From contig JAOACC010000035.1 of assembly GCA_026418035.1 (NCBI GenBank), positions 1 to 32,647 of the forward strand: a stretch of DNA of 32,647 nt, given 5' to 3'. Below the pieces are notes generated by a model. It did not search any database. It saw nothing but the letters and a program-made list of their open reading frames with translations, and was not told the origin of the DNA. Made by a program: the position numbers and the translations under genes. Below, in pieces: positions 8,270 to 20,727 of this stretch (its first letter is position 1; every line of letters starts with the position of its first letter). Source of the DNA: a bacterium (GTDB taxonomy: Bacteria > DUMJ01).

Positions 8270-8613
8270 AGATACTTACCTGTATAGTATGTCCAGTTGG
8301 TTGTAAGATAAAGATAGATGAGAATGGAAATATTTTGGGGGCTAGGTGCGATAGAGGGCTGAGTTTTGTAAAAAGGGAACTTCTTAGCCCAGAGAGGATT
8401 CTAACTACCACCATTAGGGTAGATAGAGGGATAGTAAAGGTGGTTCCAGTTAAATCTACCAAGTCAATCCCTAAAGAGAGATTGAGAGAGATAGTAAAGA
8501 AGGTCTCTACTATCTCTGTAAAGGCACCTATCCGTAGAGGGGATATACTGTATAGTGACGAAGAGGTAAGTCTTGTAGCTACTAGGAGTGTAGAGGAGGT
8601 AAAAGATGTATGA
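8266..8613 (+). CDS. DUF1667 family protein
   Basis: MKILTCIVCPVGCKIKIDENGNILGARCDRGLSFVKRELLSPERILTTTIRV; Cys motifs and position after the FAD oxidoreductase. Confidence 0.82.
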   Translation: MKILTCIVCPVGCKIKIDENGNILGARCDRGLSFVKRELLSPERILTTTIRVDRGIVKVVPVKSTKSIPKERLREIVKKVSTISVKAPIRRGDILYSDEEVSLVATRSVEEVKDV

Positions 8614-9751
8614 GTTTGCAACCTCCAATAAGATTATATTTGGTAGAGGGGCATTTGAAAGCTTATTAGAAGAGACAAAGGACATCGGTAGAAAGGTACT
8701 TATAGTTACTGGTAAGAGATTCTTAAAGGAATCAGGGCTTAAAGAAAGACTAGAAGGAATTCTTTCCGCTAATAAGATTGAATGGGTATACTTTGATGGT
8801 ATTCCTTCAGACCCAGAAGTAAGATTAGTAGATGAGGGAAGACGGATAGCCAGGGAGAATGGGTGTAATTTTGTTATAGGGATAGGTGGAGGAAGTAGTA
8901 TAGATGTAGCCAAGGCAATAGCTGTTTTATTCGATAAACCGTTAAAGACTATAGACTATATAAATGGGGCTAAGATTGGGAAAAAGGGTATTCCATGTAT
9001 AGCTATACCCACGACCGCTGGGACAGGTTCTGAAGTAACAAAGAACTCTGTCCTTACAGACCCAGAAAGAAGGGCAAAGAGGAGCCTGAGAGAGAATGTA
9101 GTTATCCCAGATGTAGCTATTGTTGATCCAGAACTGACTCTGACGCTTCCCCCTAACCTGACCGCTTGGACAGGACTAGACGCATTAGTTCAGGCTGTAG
9201 AAGCCTACGTATCTAAGGGCTCTAATCCTCTTACAGATCCTATAGCCCTCCAGGCTAGTATCCTTATCTTAAAGAATCTTACTAGAGTAGTAGAGGATGG
9301 GGGTAACTTAGATGCTAGAGAGGCTATGAGTATAGGAAGCCTTATGGCTGGTATAGCACTTGCCAATGCTAGACTTGGTGCAGTTCATGGTTTAGCCCAT
9401 CCTCTGGGTATTAACTATAACATCCATCATGGTCTTATATGTGGGGTCTTACTACCTGCAGTGATAAGATTTAATATACCTATTGTAGAGAAGAAGTATG
9501 CCAATATCTATAGAGCTCTAGAGCCCTCTAGCTATCAATTAACAGATAGAGATTGTGCCCTTAGACTATTGGAAACAGTAGAGAACATTCTAGATTCTCT
9601 AAAAATTCCCAGAAGACTTAGCTATTTTGGGGTAAAAGAGGAAGATCTAAAAGATATAGCAATTCAGTCCCAAAATTCTGAGTCTCTAAGGGCAAATCCT
9701 AGATCTGCTACCCCTGAAGACTTAATAGCTATAATGAAGAGCATACTATAG
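8606..9751 (+). CDS. Iron-containing alcohol dehydrogenase
   Basis: NKIIFGRGAFESL, GIGGGSSIDVAKAIAVL, TTAGTGSEVTKNSVLTD, AVHGLAHPLGINYNIHHGLICGVLLP metal-site His motifs. Confidence 0.93.
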   Translation: MYEFATSNKIIFGRGAFESLLEETKDIGRKVLIVTGKRFLKESGLKERLEGILSANKIEWVYFDGIPSDPEVRLVDEGRRIARENGCNFVIGIGGGSSIDVAKAIAVLFDKPLKTIDYINGAKIGKKGIPCIAIPTTAGTGSEVTKNSVLTDPERRAKRSLRENVVIPDVAIVDPELTLTLPPNLTAWTGLDALVQAVEAYVSKGSNPLTDPIALQASILILKNLTRVVEDGGNLDAREAMSIGSLMAGIALANARLGAVHGLAHPLGINYNIHHGLICGVLLPAVIRFNIPIVEKKYANIYRALEPSSYQLTDRDCALRLLETVENILDSLKIPRRLSYFGVKEEDLKDIAIQSQNSESLRANPRSATPEDLIAIMKSIL

Positions 9752-10246
9752 ATATTTATCTATGTCGTCAAGTTTAAGATTATTGAGAAATTTACGAAAT
9801 TCTTCCTCTTCTTGACTATCTTGTTGGCTATCCTGTTGTTGGATATTTTCACTCAGTATGAATGCCTCTTCGGCAACCTTTTCGTCTACATAGATAGGAG
9901 CATTAGTCCTAACCGCTAGGGCTATTGCATCACTAGGCCTTGAGTCTATAAGGTATGTCTTTCCATTAAGTGTAAGTGTTATAGTGGCGTAGTAAACACC
10001 ATCTTTAAGATCTACTATTGAAACATCCTTTATAGTAACATTCAACTCATTTAGAATATTCACCATAAGGTCATGGGTAAATGGTCTAGGAGGAACAGCC
10101 TGTTGTAATTGCATAGCAATAGACTGTGCTTCTGGTAATCCTATCCAGATTGGCAAGAAGTTTTTTTCTTCAAAGTCAGAAAGTATGACTACTGGCGACA
10201 TAGAGTTTATATCCATTCCTACTGCTTTAATCTTTACCTCTATCAT
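9746..10246 (-). CDS. Bifunctional nuclease domain protein (DUF151)
   Basis: MIEVKIKAVGMDINSMSPVVILSDFEEKNFLPIWIGLPEAQSIAMQL...TYLIDSRPSDAIALAVRTNAPIYVDEKV; RBS AGAGGTGAT favours ATG at 10246 over the track's GTG at 10255. Confidence 0.92.
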   Translation of the reverse strand: MIEVKIKAVGMDINSMSPVVILSDFEEKNFLPIWIGLPEAQSIAMQLQQAVPPRPFTHDLMVNILNELNVTIKDVSIVDLKDGVYYATITLTLNGKTYLIDSRPSDAIALAVRTNAPIYVDEKVAEEAFILSENIQQQDSQQDSQEEEEFRKFLNNLKLDDIDKYL

Positions 10247-10264
10247 CAAAATCACCTCTAATCT

Positions 10265-10294
10265 GATACACTATAGATTATACCATAGTGTATC
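10265..10294 (-). promoter_or_regulatory. 10-bp perfect inverted repeat enclosing a TATAAT -10 box upstream of the DUF151 gene
   Basis: GATACACTAT (10265-10274) / ATAGTGTATC (10285-10294); the 10-nt spacer contains ATTATA (TATAAT on minus strand, 10277-10282). Confidence 0.6.
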
Positions 10295-10299
10295 TCTTT

Positions 10300-11589
10300 T
10301 TAATACCCAAACCCAACCCAATCCTTTTCTGCCTTAAACATCTCTTCTACCATCCTCTTTATATCTCTGGGTTCTAGAATACTTGCAGTTAGAGGGTCTA
10401 ACATTACTGCTTGGAAAGCCTTTCTAGGGTCTTTTTCTAGGGCTGCTATAACCGCTAATTCCTGAAGATTTATGTTGGTCCTATTCAAAGCGGCACACTG
10501 TGGAGGTAACTCTCCCACAAAGCAGGGGTGTATCCCTGTCTTATCTACCAGGCAGGGGACCTCTACACAGCAATCCTTTGGAAGATTCGTTATTAAGTTA
10601 TCGTTATTTACATTACCATTTATTCTGCTTAAGACTCCAGTCTCCATAGAATATATGATGCTGGCAGCATACTCATTAGAACGATCTACCACTATAGGTT
10701 CTTCTCCTATTGCCTCTCTCTTTATCCTCTCATAGTGTGGTTGCCATCTGTCTCTACAGATTTCTAGATAATCCCATCTTTCTGGTATAAGCTCCTTTAT
10801 CCTCTCAGGGTTTCTTCTAAAATATGGTACATACTCAGACATATGGTGTGTAGATTCTGTTACAAAATAGTCAAAGTATTTCATTATTTCAAATCTGACT
10901 GCATCTTTTATGTAAATCTCGGGATCTTCCATAGCTTTCCAGAGTCTAGGATAGAGGTCTTCATCACCTAACTTAAATTCTAGGAACCAAGCCATATGGT
11001 TTATCCCTGCTACCCAGTATGATACCTGAGATGGATCTACCCCAACATAAGTTGCTAGTTGATGCGCTGTCCCCTGAACACTGTGACACAGCCCAACATT
11101 TTTAATCTTAGTGGCTTTATTCATAGCCCAACAGTTTATAGCCATAGGGTTACTGTAATTTATAAACAGAGCATCTGGACATAACTCTTCCATATCCTTA
11201 GCTATGTCTAATAATACAGGGATGGTCCTTAATCCTCTAAAGACTCCTCCTGGCCCAACAGTGTCTCCTACTGTTTGATCTATTCCGTATCTTCTCGGTA
11301 TCTCGCAGTCTACCTCAAACATCTCTAGTCCGCCAACCTGGATCATATTTATTACATACTTTGCTGAGTCTAACACCTCTCTTCTATCTAAGGTAGCGGT
11401 TACCTTTGCATTGCATCCCATCACTTCTATTAGTTTTTTGGTTAAGGCATAGATCAGGTCTAATCTTTCTTTATTTATATCCATAAGGGCTATCTCGCTA
11501 TTAGAAAGCTCGGGATAGGAAAGTATATCCATTATTAACCTCTTAGCAAAAACTACACTACCAGCTCCTATAAAGGCAATCTTTGCCAT
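10300..11589 (-). CDS. GH4 family glycosidase, probable alpha-galactosidase (MelA-like)
   Basis: MAKIAFIGAGSVVFAKRLIMDILSYPEL, VGDTVGPGGVFRGLRTIPV, INYSNPMAINCWAM, GLCHSVQGT. Confidence 0.93.
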   Translation of the reverse strand: MAKIAFIGAGSVVFAKRLIMDILSYPELSNSEIALMDINKERLDLIYALTKKLIEVMGCNAKVTATLDRREVLDSAKYVINMIQVGGLEMFEVDCEIPRRYGIDQTVGDTVGPGGVFRGLRTIPVLLDIAKDMEELCPDALFINYSNPMAINCWAMNKATKIKNVGLCHSVQGTAHQLATYVGVDPSQVSYWVAGINHMAWFLEFKLGDEDLYPRLWKAMEDPEIYIKDAVRFEIMKYFDYFVTESTHHMSEYVPYFRRNPERIKELIPERWDYLEICRDRWQPHYERIKREAIGEEPIVVDRSNEYAASIIYSMETGVLSRINGNVNNDNLITNLPKDCCVEVPCLVDKTGIHPCFVGELPPQCAALNRTNINLQELAVIAALEKDPRKAFQAVMLDPLTASILEPRDIKRMVEEMFKAEKDWVGFGY

Positions 11590-11592
11590 GCT

Positions 11593-12660
11593 CTAAAACC
11601 TCCTTATACTTTTAATAAAATCTCTCGCATTACTTTCACTATCCATCCAGGTAGAAATAAGAACTAAACCCCTATTAGAAATCTCTTCTAATATCTTTGG
11701 AATGTTATTTATATCATCAAATGTTTGTAGGACAAGAAGCTTATTTTTACTCACTATCTTTTTATACATATCAAACCATTTGGGAGAATCACATTGCGGA
11801 TTACCTGCCCCTGGAACCCATTGGATACCGGTTAACTCAGGTATATCTAACAGGATGTCTAAATGAGGAATCTCTCCTGGACCATCTAGGTGATATATAC
11901 TGTAATCTAACCACTTACACTGTCTTTCAAGATGAGGAGCCACAAATCTCTCGAACATCTTGGGTGATATCATATATGAGAAATCGCACTGTAATGGATA
12001 CCATCTCCTGTGGCACCATATCCCCATCCAGGCAGATGTTCCATCCTGAGATTCTTTTATTATATTATACAGCTCTTCATACACGTAAAACCAGCTTGAT
12101 AGGATCTTATCCAACATAGATAGAACCCTATCTGGTTCCTCAATTAGGTCTAATAGAAGGCTTTCAGCACCTCTAAAAGAGGCAAGGACATCTAAGACCC
12201 CTCCTATATCTGTGGTTCCTACTATGAACTTGTCCTTTCCCCTCTCTACAGAAAGCTTTGTGATGTATTTTGTATAGATCCACCACTCACTGTCTTCTCT
12301 AAATTCTAGACGCTCTACGTCTTCCCAAGGGAGTGGATTTTCAAACCAGGCAGTGTTTGTCTCTCCATCAAACTTTAAAAACCCTGTAAAGTATGATGCC
12401 AGAGAACCAGGTCCTAGGTTCATCCATAGATTAGGAAACGCCTCTCCACCAAAGTATGTATTTCTACATCTTTCCTCAAAAAGGTTTATTACCTTTTCAG
12501 GAGAATCCTTATACCTTAAAAATCCCCATCCATCATACCCGTTATACTCTCTTACCTCTTTTTTAGGACTTGCTACCTGTAGTAGAGGGTAGTCTAGTTC
12601 TCTATTCCACCAGGCTTTATATACCTCTTTTATATCTTCCCAGTCTTCTCTATATAGCAT
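11593..12660 (-). CDS. Uroporphyrinogen decarboxylase (URO-D)-fold protein, function unknown
   Basis: ORF 11593-12687 uses a TTG start; ATG at 12660 more likely. IYHLDGPGEIPHLDILLDIPELTGIQWVPGAGNPQ and overall URO-D-like pattern. Confidence 0.7.
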   Translation of the reverse strand: MLYREDWEDIKEVYKAWWNRELDYPLLQVASPKKEVREYNGYDGWGFLRYKDSPEKVINLFEERCRNTYFGGEAFPNLWMNLGPGSLASYFTGFLKFDGETNTAWFENPLPWEDVERLEFREDSEWWIYTKYITKLSVERGKDKFIVGTTDIGGVLDVLASFRGAESLLLDLIEEPDRVLSMLDKILSSWFYVYEELYNIIKESQDGTSAWMGIWCHRRWYPLQCDFSYMISPKMFERFVAPHLERQCKWLDYSIYHLDGPGEIPHLDILLDIPELTGIQWVPGAGNPQCDSPKWFDMYKKIVSKNKLLVLQTFDDINNIPKILEEISNRGLVLISTWMDSESNARDFIKSIRRF

Positions 12661-12661
12661 T

Positions 12662-12787
12662 CTAAGCCTCCAATACCATAACTCCAAGAGGAGATAATTC
12701 TAACTTGCCCTTTACGAACCTATTGGATACTAGATCGAACATCTCCCTCTCCCAATGTTCAGGATAGTAATCTACTCCTAGATACAT
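12662..12787 (-). pseudogene. Internally deleted GH42 beta-galactosidase remnant (N-terminus fused in frame to C-terminus)
   Basis: Minus-strand 41-aa ORF MYLGVDYYPEHWEREMFDLVSNRFVKGKLELSPLGVMVLEA*; N-term resembles GH42 starts (LGVxYYPEHW), C-term resembles GH42 ends (xLxLxPLGVxVLE); RBS GAGGAGG upstream; stop 1 nt before the URO-D ATG. Confidence 0.7.
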
Positions 12788-12854
12788 ACAAGAAACCTCC
12801 TCTTTGCACGAGAGTCTTTTTACTATTATAATTATTCACAGAGGTGATTACAAG

Positions 12855-13664
12855 GTGAAGATAAAGCTACTGGCATTTGATTTTGATGGTACCATTCTAG
12901 AGGAAGGAATGTTAATACCGGAGACTACAAAAGAGAGACTGGATATTGTAAGGGACCTTGGGATAAAGATATCAACCGCTAGTGGTCGTAAGTTAGAGGA
13001 CCAGTTCAAGATATTAGAGCTCAATGGTCTTGGAAAGAGTAAAGGTTATCCTCACTCTCTAGTAGTTGATGAATCCCGTATATATCTTTTAGATGGAAAG
13101 GGATATATCCCCCTAGAATCTTGGAACAATAGAGTCTCAGAAGAGTGGAAGAAACTTTATCCGTTGGCAGAAGAGATATTATTGAAAGAAGTAGAAGAGC
13201 TAAAAGCAAATGGTGAAGAGGTATCTATACATATAATAGGGGAAGTTGCTCTGGTTAGAAATATGGTAGCTATGAGATTTAGCTCTATAGAAAGGGCAAA
13301 AGAGTATGAAAAGATTTTAAGTAAAAAGTTAAAGGCTATTAATAGCCCATTCTGGTGTAATCGTAATTTCAGCCTTGTTCAGATACTGCCACCATCGGTA
13401 GGGAAGGGTAATACTGTCTTAGCTCTTTCTAGATACTTGGGTATTTCCCCAGATGAGGTGCTAGTGATTGGAGACTCCGGGAACGACATAGATATGCTTG
13501 ATGGTAGGTATGGTTTTAGGTCGGCTACAGTATCGAATGCGGATCCAGAGATAAAAGAGATAGTTGGGAAAAATGGAGGATACGTTGCCCAAAATCCTAT
13601 AAGTAGTGGTATCATAGAGATTATAGAGGAACTGATACTTAAAGAAAGGAGCATCTTAAGATGA
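12855..13664 (+). CDS. HAD-superfamily (Cof-like, HAD-IIB) phosphatase
   Basis: VKIKLLAFDFDGTILEEG..., ISTASGRKLEDQ, VLVIGDSGNDIDML; GTG start at 12855 with upstream AGAGGTGAT preferred over track TTG at 12804. Confidence 0.85.
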   Translation: MKIKLLAFDFDGTILEEGMLIPETTKERLDIVRDLGIKISTASGRKLEDQFKILELNGLGKSKGYPHSLVVDESRIYLLDGKGYIPLESWNNRVSEEWKKLYPLAEEILLKEVEELKANGEEVSIHIIGEVALVRNMVAMRFSSIERAKEYEKILSKKLKAINSPFWCNRNFSLVQILPPSVGKGNTVLALSRYLGISPDEVLVIGDSGNDIDMLDGRYGFRSATVSNADPEIKEIVGKNGGYVAQNPISSGIIEIIEELILKERSILR

Positions 13665-14770
13665 TAGATTTTAACCCTGAGAAGTATGTATCGCAGATAG
13701 AGGAATCTAGGAGGAGATTAGAAATAGCTAGGAATTTTAAGGAACCAGATAGGGTTCCTATTACCATAAGCACTGGAGGGAGTTTCTACTCTAAGCTATT
13801 TGGTTATAACATAAGAGACTACTATACTAATCTGGATGTACAGATAGAGGTCCAGTTAAGAGGGCTAAAGTGGGCATTTGAAGAATTAAAAGATGATAGA
13901 GTGGGTTATGGAATCCATTTAGATATAGGTCCCATCCAAGAGGGGATTTACTTTGACCTGCCAATAGAATATCCTGACGACACCTCTCCTTGGATTGTAA
14001 GGACTATGAGCCTACCAGAGGCGGTAGAGAAACTAAATACCCCAGACCCTGAAGATCACCCTGGGGTCTTAGAGTTTTATAAGAGATATGAACTTCTAAA
14101 AGAGAAAGTATCTAAGATGGGTATTAATATACCAGTTAGTGGAAGACTTGGGATACATCCACCTCTTTCTGCTGCCTGTGGAATCTTAGAGCCAAGCGAG
14201 GTCTTTCTCTATCTAATGGAAGAGCCCCAGCTAGTTCACAGATTGTTTGAGAAACTTTTAATCGCATTTATAAAACTACAGGATTTTGCCGATAAATACT
14301 TCGGGACTAAAACAATGTCTCTAGGTTTAGCAGATGACCACTCAGCATTTATATCAGATGAGATGTATAGACAGCATGTGATGCCCTATAATATGATTCT
14401 CTATGCCCGTTATGGGATAAAGGGGAGACATCTTCATGCAGATGGACCTAACGATCACCACTTTAAGACCTATGCTGATATAGTGAAACTGACCTCTATG
14501 GATATAGGAGGATTTAGTGATATAGCAAATGCAAAACCTGTATTTAGAGATAAAGTCTTCTTTAGTGGAGGATTAAACTGTAAAGACCTATACTATGACT
14601 TAGAAACAGCTAAGCCTGTCATAGAGAGGGCAATTAAGATTGGAGCTCCAGGGGGAGGCTATGCCCTTGCAGTTGGTGGAGAGACATATGCAGGTATAAA
14701 CCCAAATACGCTTATCCAGGCAGTAGAGTACGCAAAGCAGATTGGGAAATATCCTATATCGATAGAGTGA
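13661..14770 (+). CDS. URO-D-family protein (uroporphyrinogen decarboxylase/methyltransferase-like)
   Basis: RVPITISTGGSFYSKLFGYNIRDYYTNLDVQIEVQLRGLKWAFEEL; HLHADGPNDHHFKTYADIVKLTSMDIGGFSDIA; ATGA coupling to HAD gene. Confidence 0.75.
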   Translation: MIDFNPEKYVSQIEESRRRLEIARNFKEPDRVPITISTGGSFYSKLFGYNIRDYYTNLDVQIEVQLRGLKWAFEELKDDRVGYGIHLDIGPIQEGIYFDLPIEYPDDTSPWIVRTMSLPEAVEKLNTPDPEDHPGVLEFYKRYELLKEKVSKMGINIPVSGRLGIHPPLSAACGILEPSEVFLYLMEEPQLVHRLFEKLLIAFIKLQDFADKYFGTKTMSLGLADDHSAFISDEMYRQHVMPYNMILYARYGIKGRHLHADGPNDHHFKTYADIVKLTSMDIGGFSDIANAKPVFRDKVFFSGGLNCKDLYYDLETAKPVIERAIKIGAPGGGYALAVGGETYAGINPNTLIQAVEYAKQIGKYPISIE

Positions 14771-14774
14771 AGAG

Positions 14775-18556
<3,782 letters not shown>

Positions 18557-18575
18557 ATTTTAGGAGGGAGAAGAT

Positions 18576-19166
18576 ATGGGCATAAAGAGGTATCAGTTTT
18601 GTGTGATTGTGACTTTGTTGTCTTTTATTCTTTTTAGTAGTAAAGGTTTAAGTTCCACTAGTGCTCCTTCGGAGAATAAGAGTAAGGGACTACTTGAGAT
18701 ATCATTTGACTTTAAAAGACAGGGAACAATAGCATCAAATCAGTTTGCTGTCTGGATTGAAGATGAAAAGGGTAAACTGGTAAAGACTCTTTATGTATCA
18801 AGGTTTACCGCCAAGGGAGGTTACCTTTTTAGAAAGGATTGTTTACCAATATGGGTAGAGAAGGCTAAACCATCATCACTACCTCCAGAAGCTATAGATG
18901 CTATAACAGGCGCTACTCCATCTACCGGTCCTAGAAAGTATACCTGGGATGGTAAAGACGAGAATGGTAACTATGTCCCGAGTGGAAAATATCGATTCTG
19001 TATAGAGGCTACCTTATACTGGACAAATAGAGTCTTATACAGTGGGGTATTTCTATATGGTGGTGAGAGCCAAGAGAATATTCCTATTTCTGTTAAGTAT
19101 TTTGATGGAGAATCAAATAAAGATATGATCCAGAATGTAAAAGCAAAATACATTGCTTCTAAATAG
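18576..19166 (+). CDS. Secreted/periplasmic DUF2271-like protein
   Basis: N-terminal hydrophobic signal; LEISFDFKRQGTIASNQFAVWIEDEKGKLVKTLYVSRFTAKGGY...IDAITGATPSTGPRKYTWDGKDENGNYVPSGKYRFCIEATLYWTNRVLYSG. Confidence 0.7.
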   Translation: MGIKRYQFCVIVTLLSFILFSSKGLSSTSAPSENKSKGLLEISFDFKRQGTIASNQFAVWIEDEKGKLVKTLYVSRFTAKGGYLFRKDCLPIWVEKAKPSSLPPEAIDAITGATPSTGPRKYTWDGKDENGNYVPSGKYRFCIEATLYWTNRVLYSGVFLYGGESQENIPISVKYFDGESNKDMIQNVKAKYIASK

Positions 19167-19179
19167 GATAAATTCCTGC

Positions 19180-19208
19180 TTGCCTATGCTATACCGTTCT
19201 GATATACT
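19180..19208 (+). promoter_or_regulatory. Candidate promoter TTGCCT-N17-TATACT for phoU operon
   Basis: -35 19180-19185, -10 19203-19208, spacer 17 nt. Confidence 0.55.
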
Positions 19209-19242
19209 ACTAGGGTAAGATTGCCGAGGAGGGGAGAATCTT

Positions 19243-19914
19243 ATGGAAGAAAGATTTCAGCCAGATTTACTTAAAGAACTTACTCTAAAGATGTTGTCAA
19301 TAGCCAAGAAGAATATAAAAGAAGGAGTAGATTCTCTTGCCAATAAAGATGCAGAGCTAGCAGAGAGGATTATAGCAGAGGATAGATTGGTAGATGACCT
19401 TGAATTGGAGATTGAAGAGGCTTGCATAAAGTCTCTGAAAACTTTAGGCAAGGAGGAGGATGTAAGACTAATAAGTGGTATCTGGAAGCTTATTACAGAC
19501 ATAGAACGTATCGGTGATTATGCCACCCATGTAGCAGAGGCTGCCAAGATATTAGCCAGTAAGCCTACCTTAAAGCCTCTCATAGATATACCTGCTATGG
19601 CTGATAGTGTAGTAGATATGATAGCAAAATGTGAATCTGCTTTAAGAAGTTATGATATTACGTATCTGGATTCTATCTGGGAGACGGATGCTAGGATAGA
19701 TGCCCTTTATGACCAGGTCTTTAGAGAGTTATTAAGTTATATCCTAGAAACCCCTAGACTTATTACTAATGCCATCTATCTTGCTCAGGTAGCTAGATAT
19801 CTAGAGAGAGCGGGAGACCACACGACTAATATAGCAGAGAGGATATTTTACATAATAACTGGCAGAAGGATAAAAAGGGGTAAATTCTATGATAGAAGTA
19901 TAAGGGAGGTATAG
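19243..19914 (+). CDS. phoU: PhoU-like phosphate signalling complex protein
   Basis: Two helical repeats: DRLVDDLELEIEEACIKSL...DIERIGDYATHVAEAAKIL and DARIDALYDQVFRELLSYI...ARYLERAGDHTTNIAERIFYIITGRR. Confidence 0.9.
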   Translation: MEERFQPDLLKELTLKMLSIAKKNIKEGVDSLANKDAELAERIIAEDRLVDDLELEIEEACIKSLKTLGKEEDVRLISGIWKLITDIERIGDYATHVAEAAKILASKPTLKPLIDIPAMADSVVDMIAKCESALRSYDITYLDSIWETDARIDALYDQVFRELLSYILETPRLITNAIYLAQVARYLERAGDHTTNIAERIFYIITGRRIKRGKFYDRSIREV

Positions 19915-20727
19915 ATGAAATTAGGAGTGGTAGTATCTCTAGCGGAAGGGGTAGATGCATCTATAAAGAAGGTAAAAGACTTAGCCCTATCTACCTGTCA
20001 GGTTGTATGCTGGGAGCCAGAACTGTTTACTAGAGAAAATGCCAGATTACTTAAGGAGTCTGTAGAGAAATTTGGAGTAGAGATAACCCATCTATGGGTA
20101 GGCTGGCCAGGTCCTAGGATCTGGAACTTTATAGAGGGACCTATAACTCTTGGTTTAGTCCCCCCTGAGTATCGTTATATTAGATTGGAAGCACTTAAGA
20201 AAGGCTCTGACTTTGCCAGACTGATAGGGATAGAGAATGTAGTAACTCATGTAGGTTTTATCCCTGAGAATCCTAACGATCCTCTATATCCTGGTCTTGT
20301 CTCAGTACTTAGAGAGATAGTAAGGTATTGTAAGAGTAATGGACAGTATTTCTGCTTTGAAACAGGACAAGAGACACCAACTACGCTTCTTAGAACTATA
20401 GAGGATATTGGGATGGATAATATTGGAGTAAACTTAGACCCTGCAAATCTCCTTATGTATGGTAAGGCAAATCCTGTAGATGCTCTAGATATAATTGGTA
20501 AGTTTGTAAGAGGGGTCCATGCAAAAGATGGAGAGTACCCTACTGGTGGTAGGGCTCTGGGTGTAGAGAAGCCTTTAGGTGAGGGCAGAGTTAATTATCC
20601 TTTATTTATCTCTAAGCTTAAAGCTTGTGGTTATGATGGGGCTTTGACGATAGAGAGAGAAATTTCTGGTGAACAGCAGATAAAGGATATCTTGAAGGCT
20701 AAAGAATTTTTAAGTAGACTAATATGA
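19915..20727 (+). CDS. Sugar phosphate isomerase/epimerase (xylose isomerase-like TIM barrel)
   Basis: MKLGVVVSLAEGVDASIKKVKDLALSTCQV...FCFETGQETPTTLLRTIEDIGMDNIGVNLDPANLLMYG...VRGVHAKDGEYPTGG. Confidence 0.88.
   Translation: MKLGVVVSLAEGVDASIKKVKDLALSTCQVVCWEPELFTRENARLLKESVEKFGVEITHLWVGWPGPRIWNFIEGPITLGLVPPEYRYIRLEALKKGSDFARLIGIENVVTHVGFIPENPNDPLYPGLVSVLREIVRYCKSNGQYFCFETGQETPTTLLRTIEDIGMDNIGVNLDPANLLMYGKANPVDALDIIGKFVRGVHAKDGEYPTGGRALGVEKPLGEGRVNYPLFISKLKACGYDGALTIEREISGEQQIKDILKAKEFLSRLI

Noticed and set aside
8199-8913. Antisense ORFs of 140 and 149 aa opposite DUF1667/Fe-ADH
   Set aside because: Embedded antisense to strongly supported genes, no family resemblance.
10265-10294. Intrinsic terminator for GH4/DUF151 transcripts
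   Set aside because: On the minus (transcribed) strand no T-run follows the hairpin, stem is AT-rich, and a perfect TATAAT sits in the loop; promoter/operator reading preferred.
11697-12119. 140-aa plus ORF opposite the URO-D gene
   Set aside because: Antisense shadow ORF without RBS or motifs.
12804-12854. N-terminal extension of HAD protein (MHESLFTIIIIHRGDYK)
   Set aside because: TTG start with no RBS; GTG 12855 directly precedes the conserved KLLAFDFDGT core and has an RBS.
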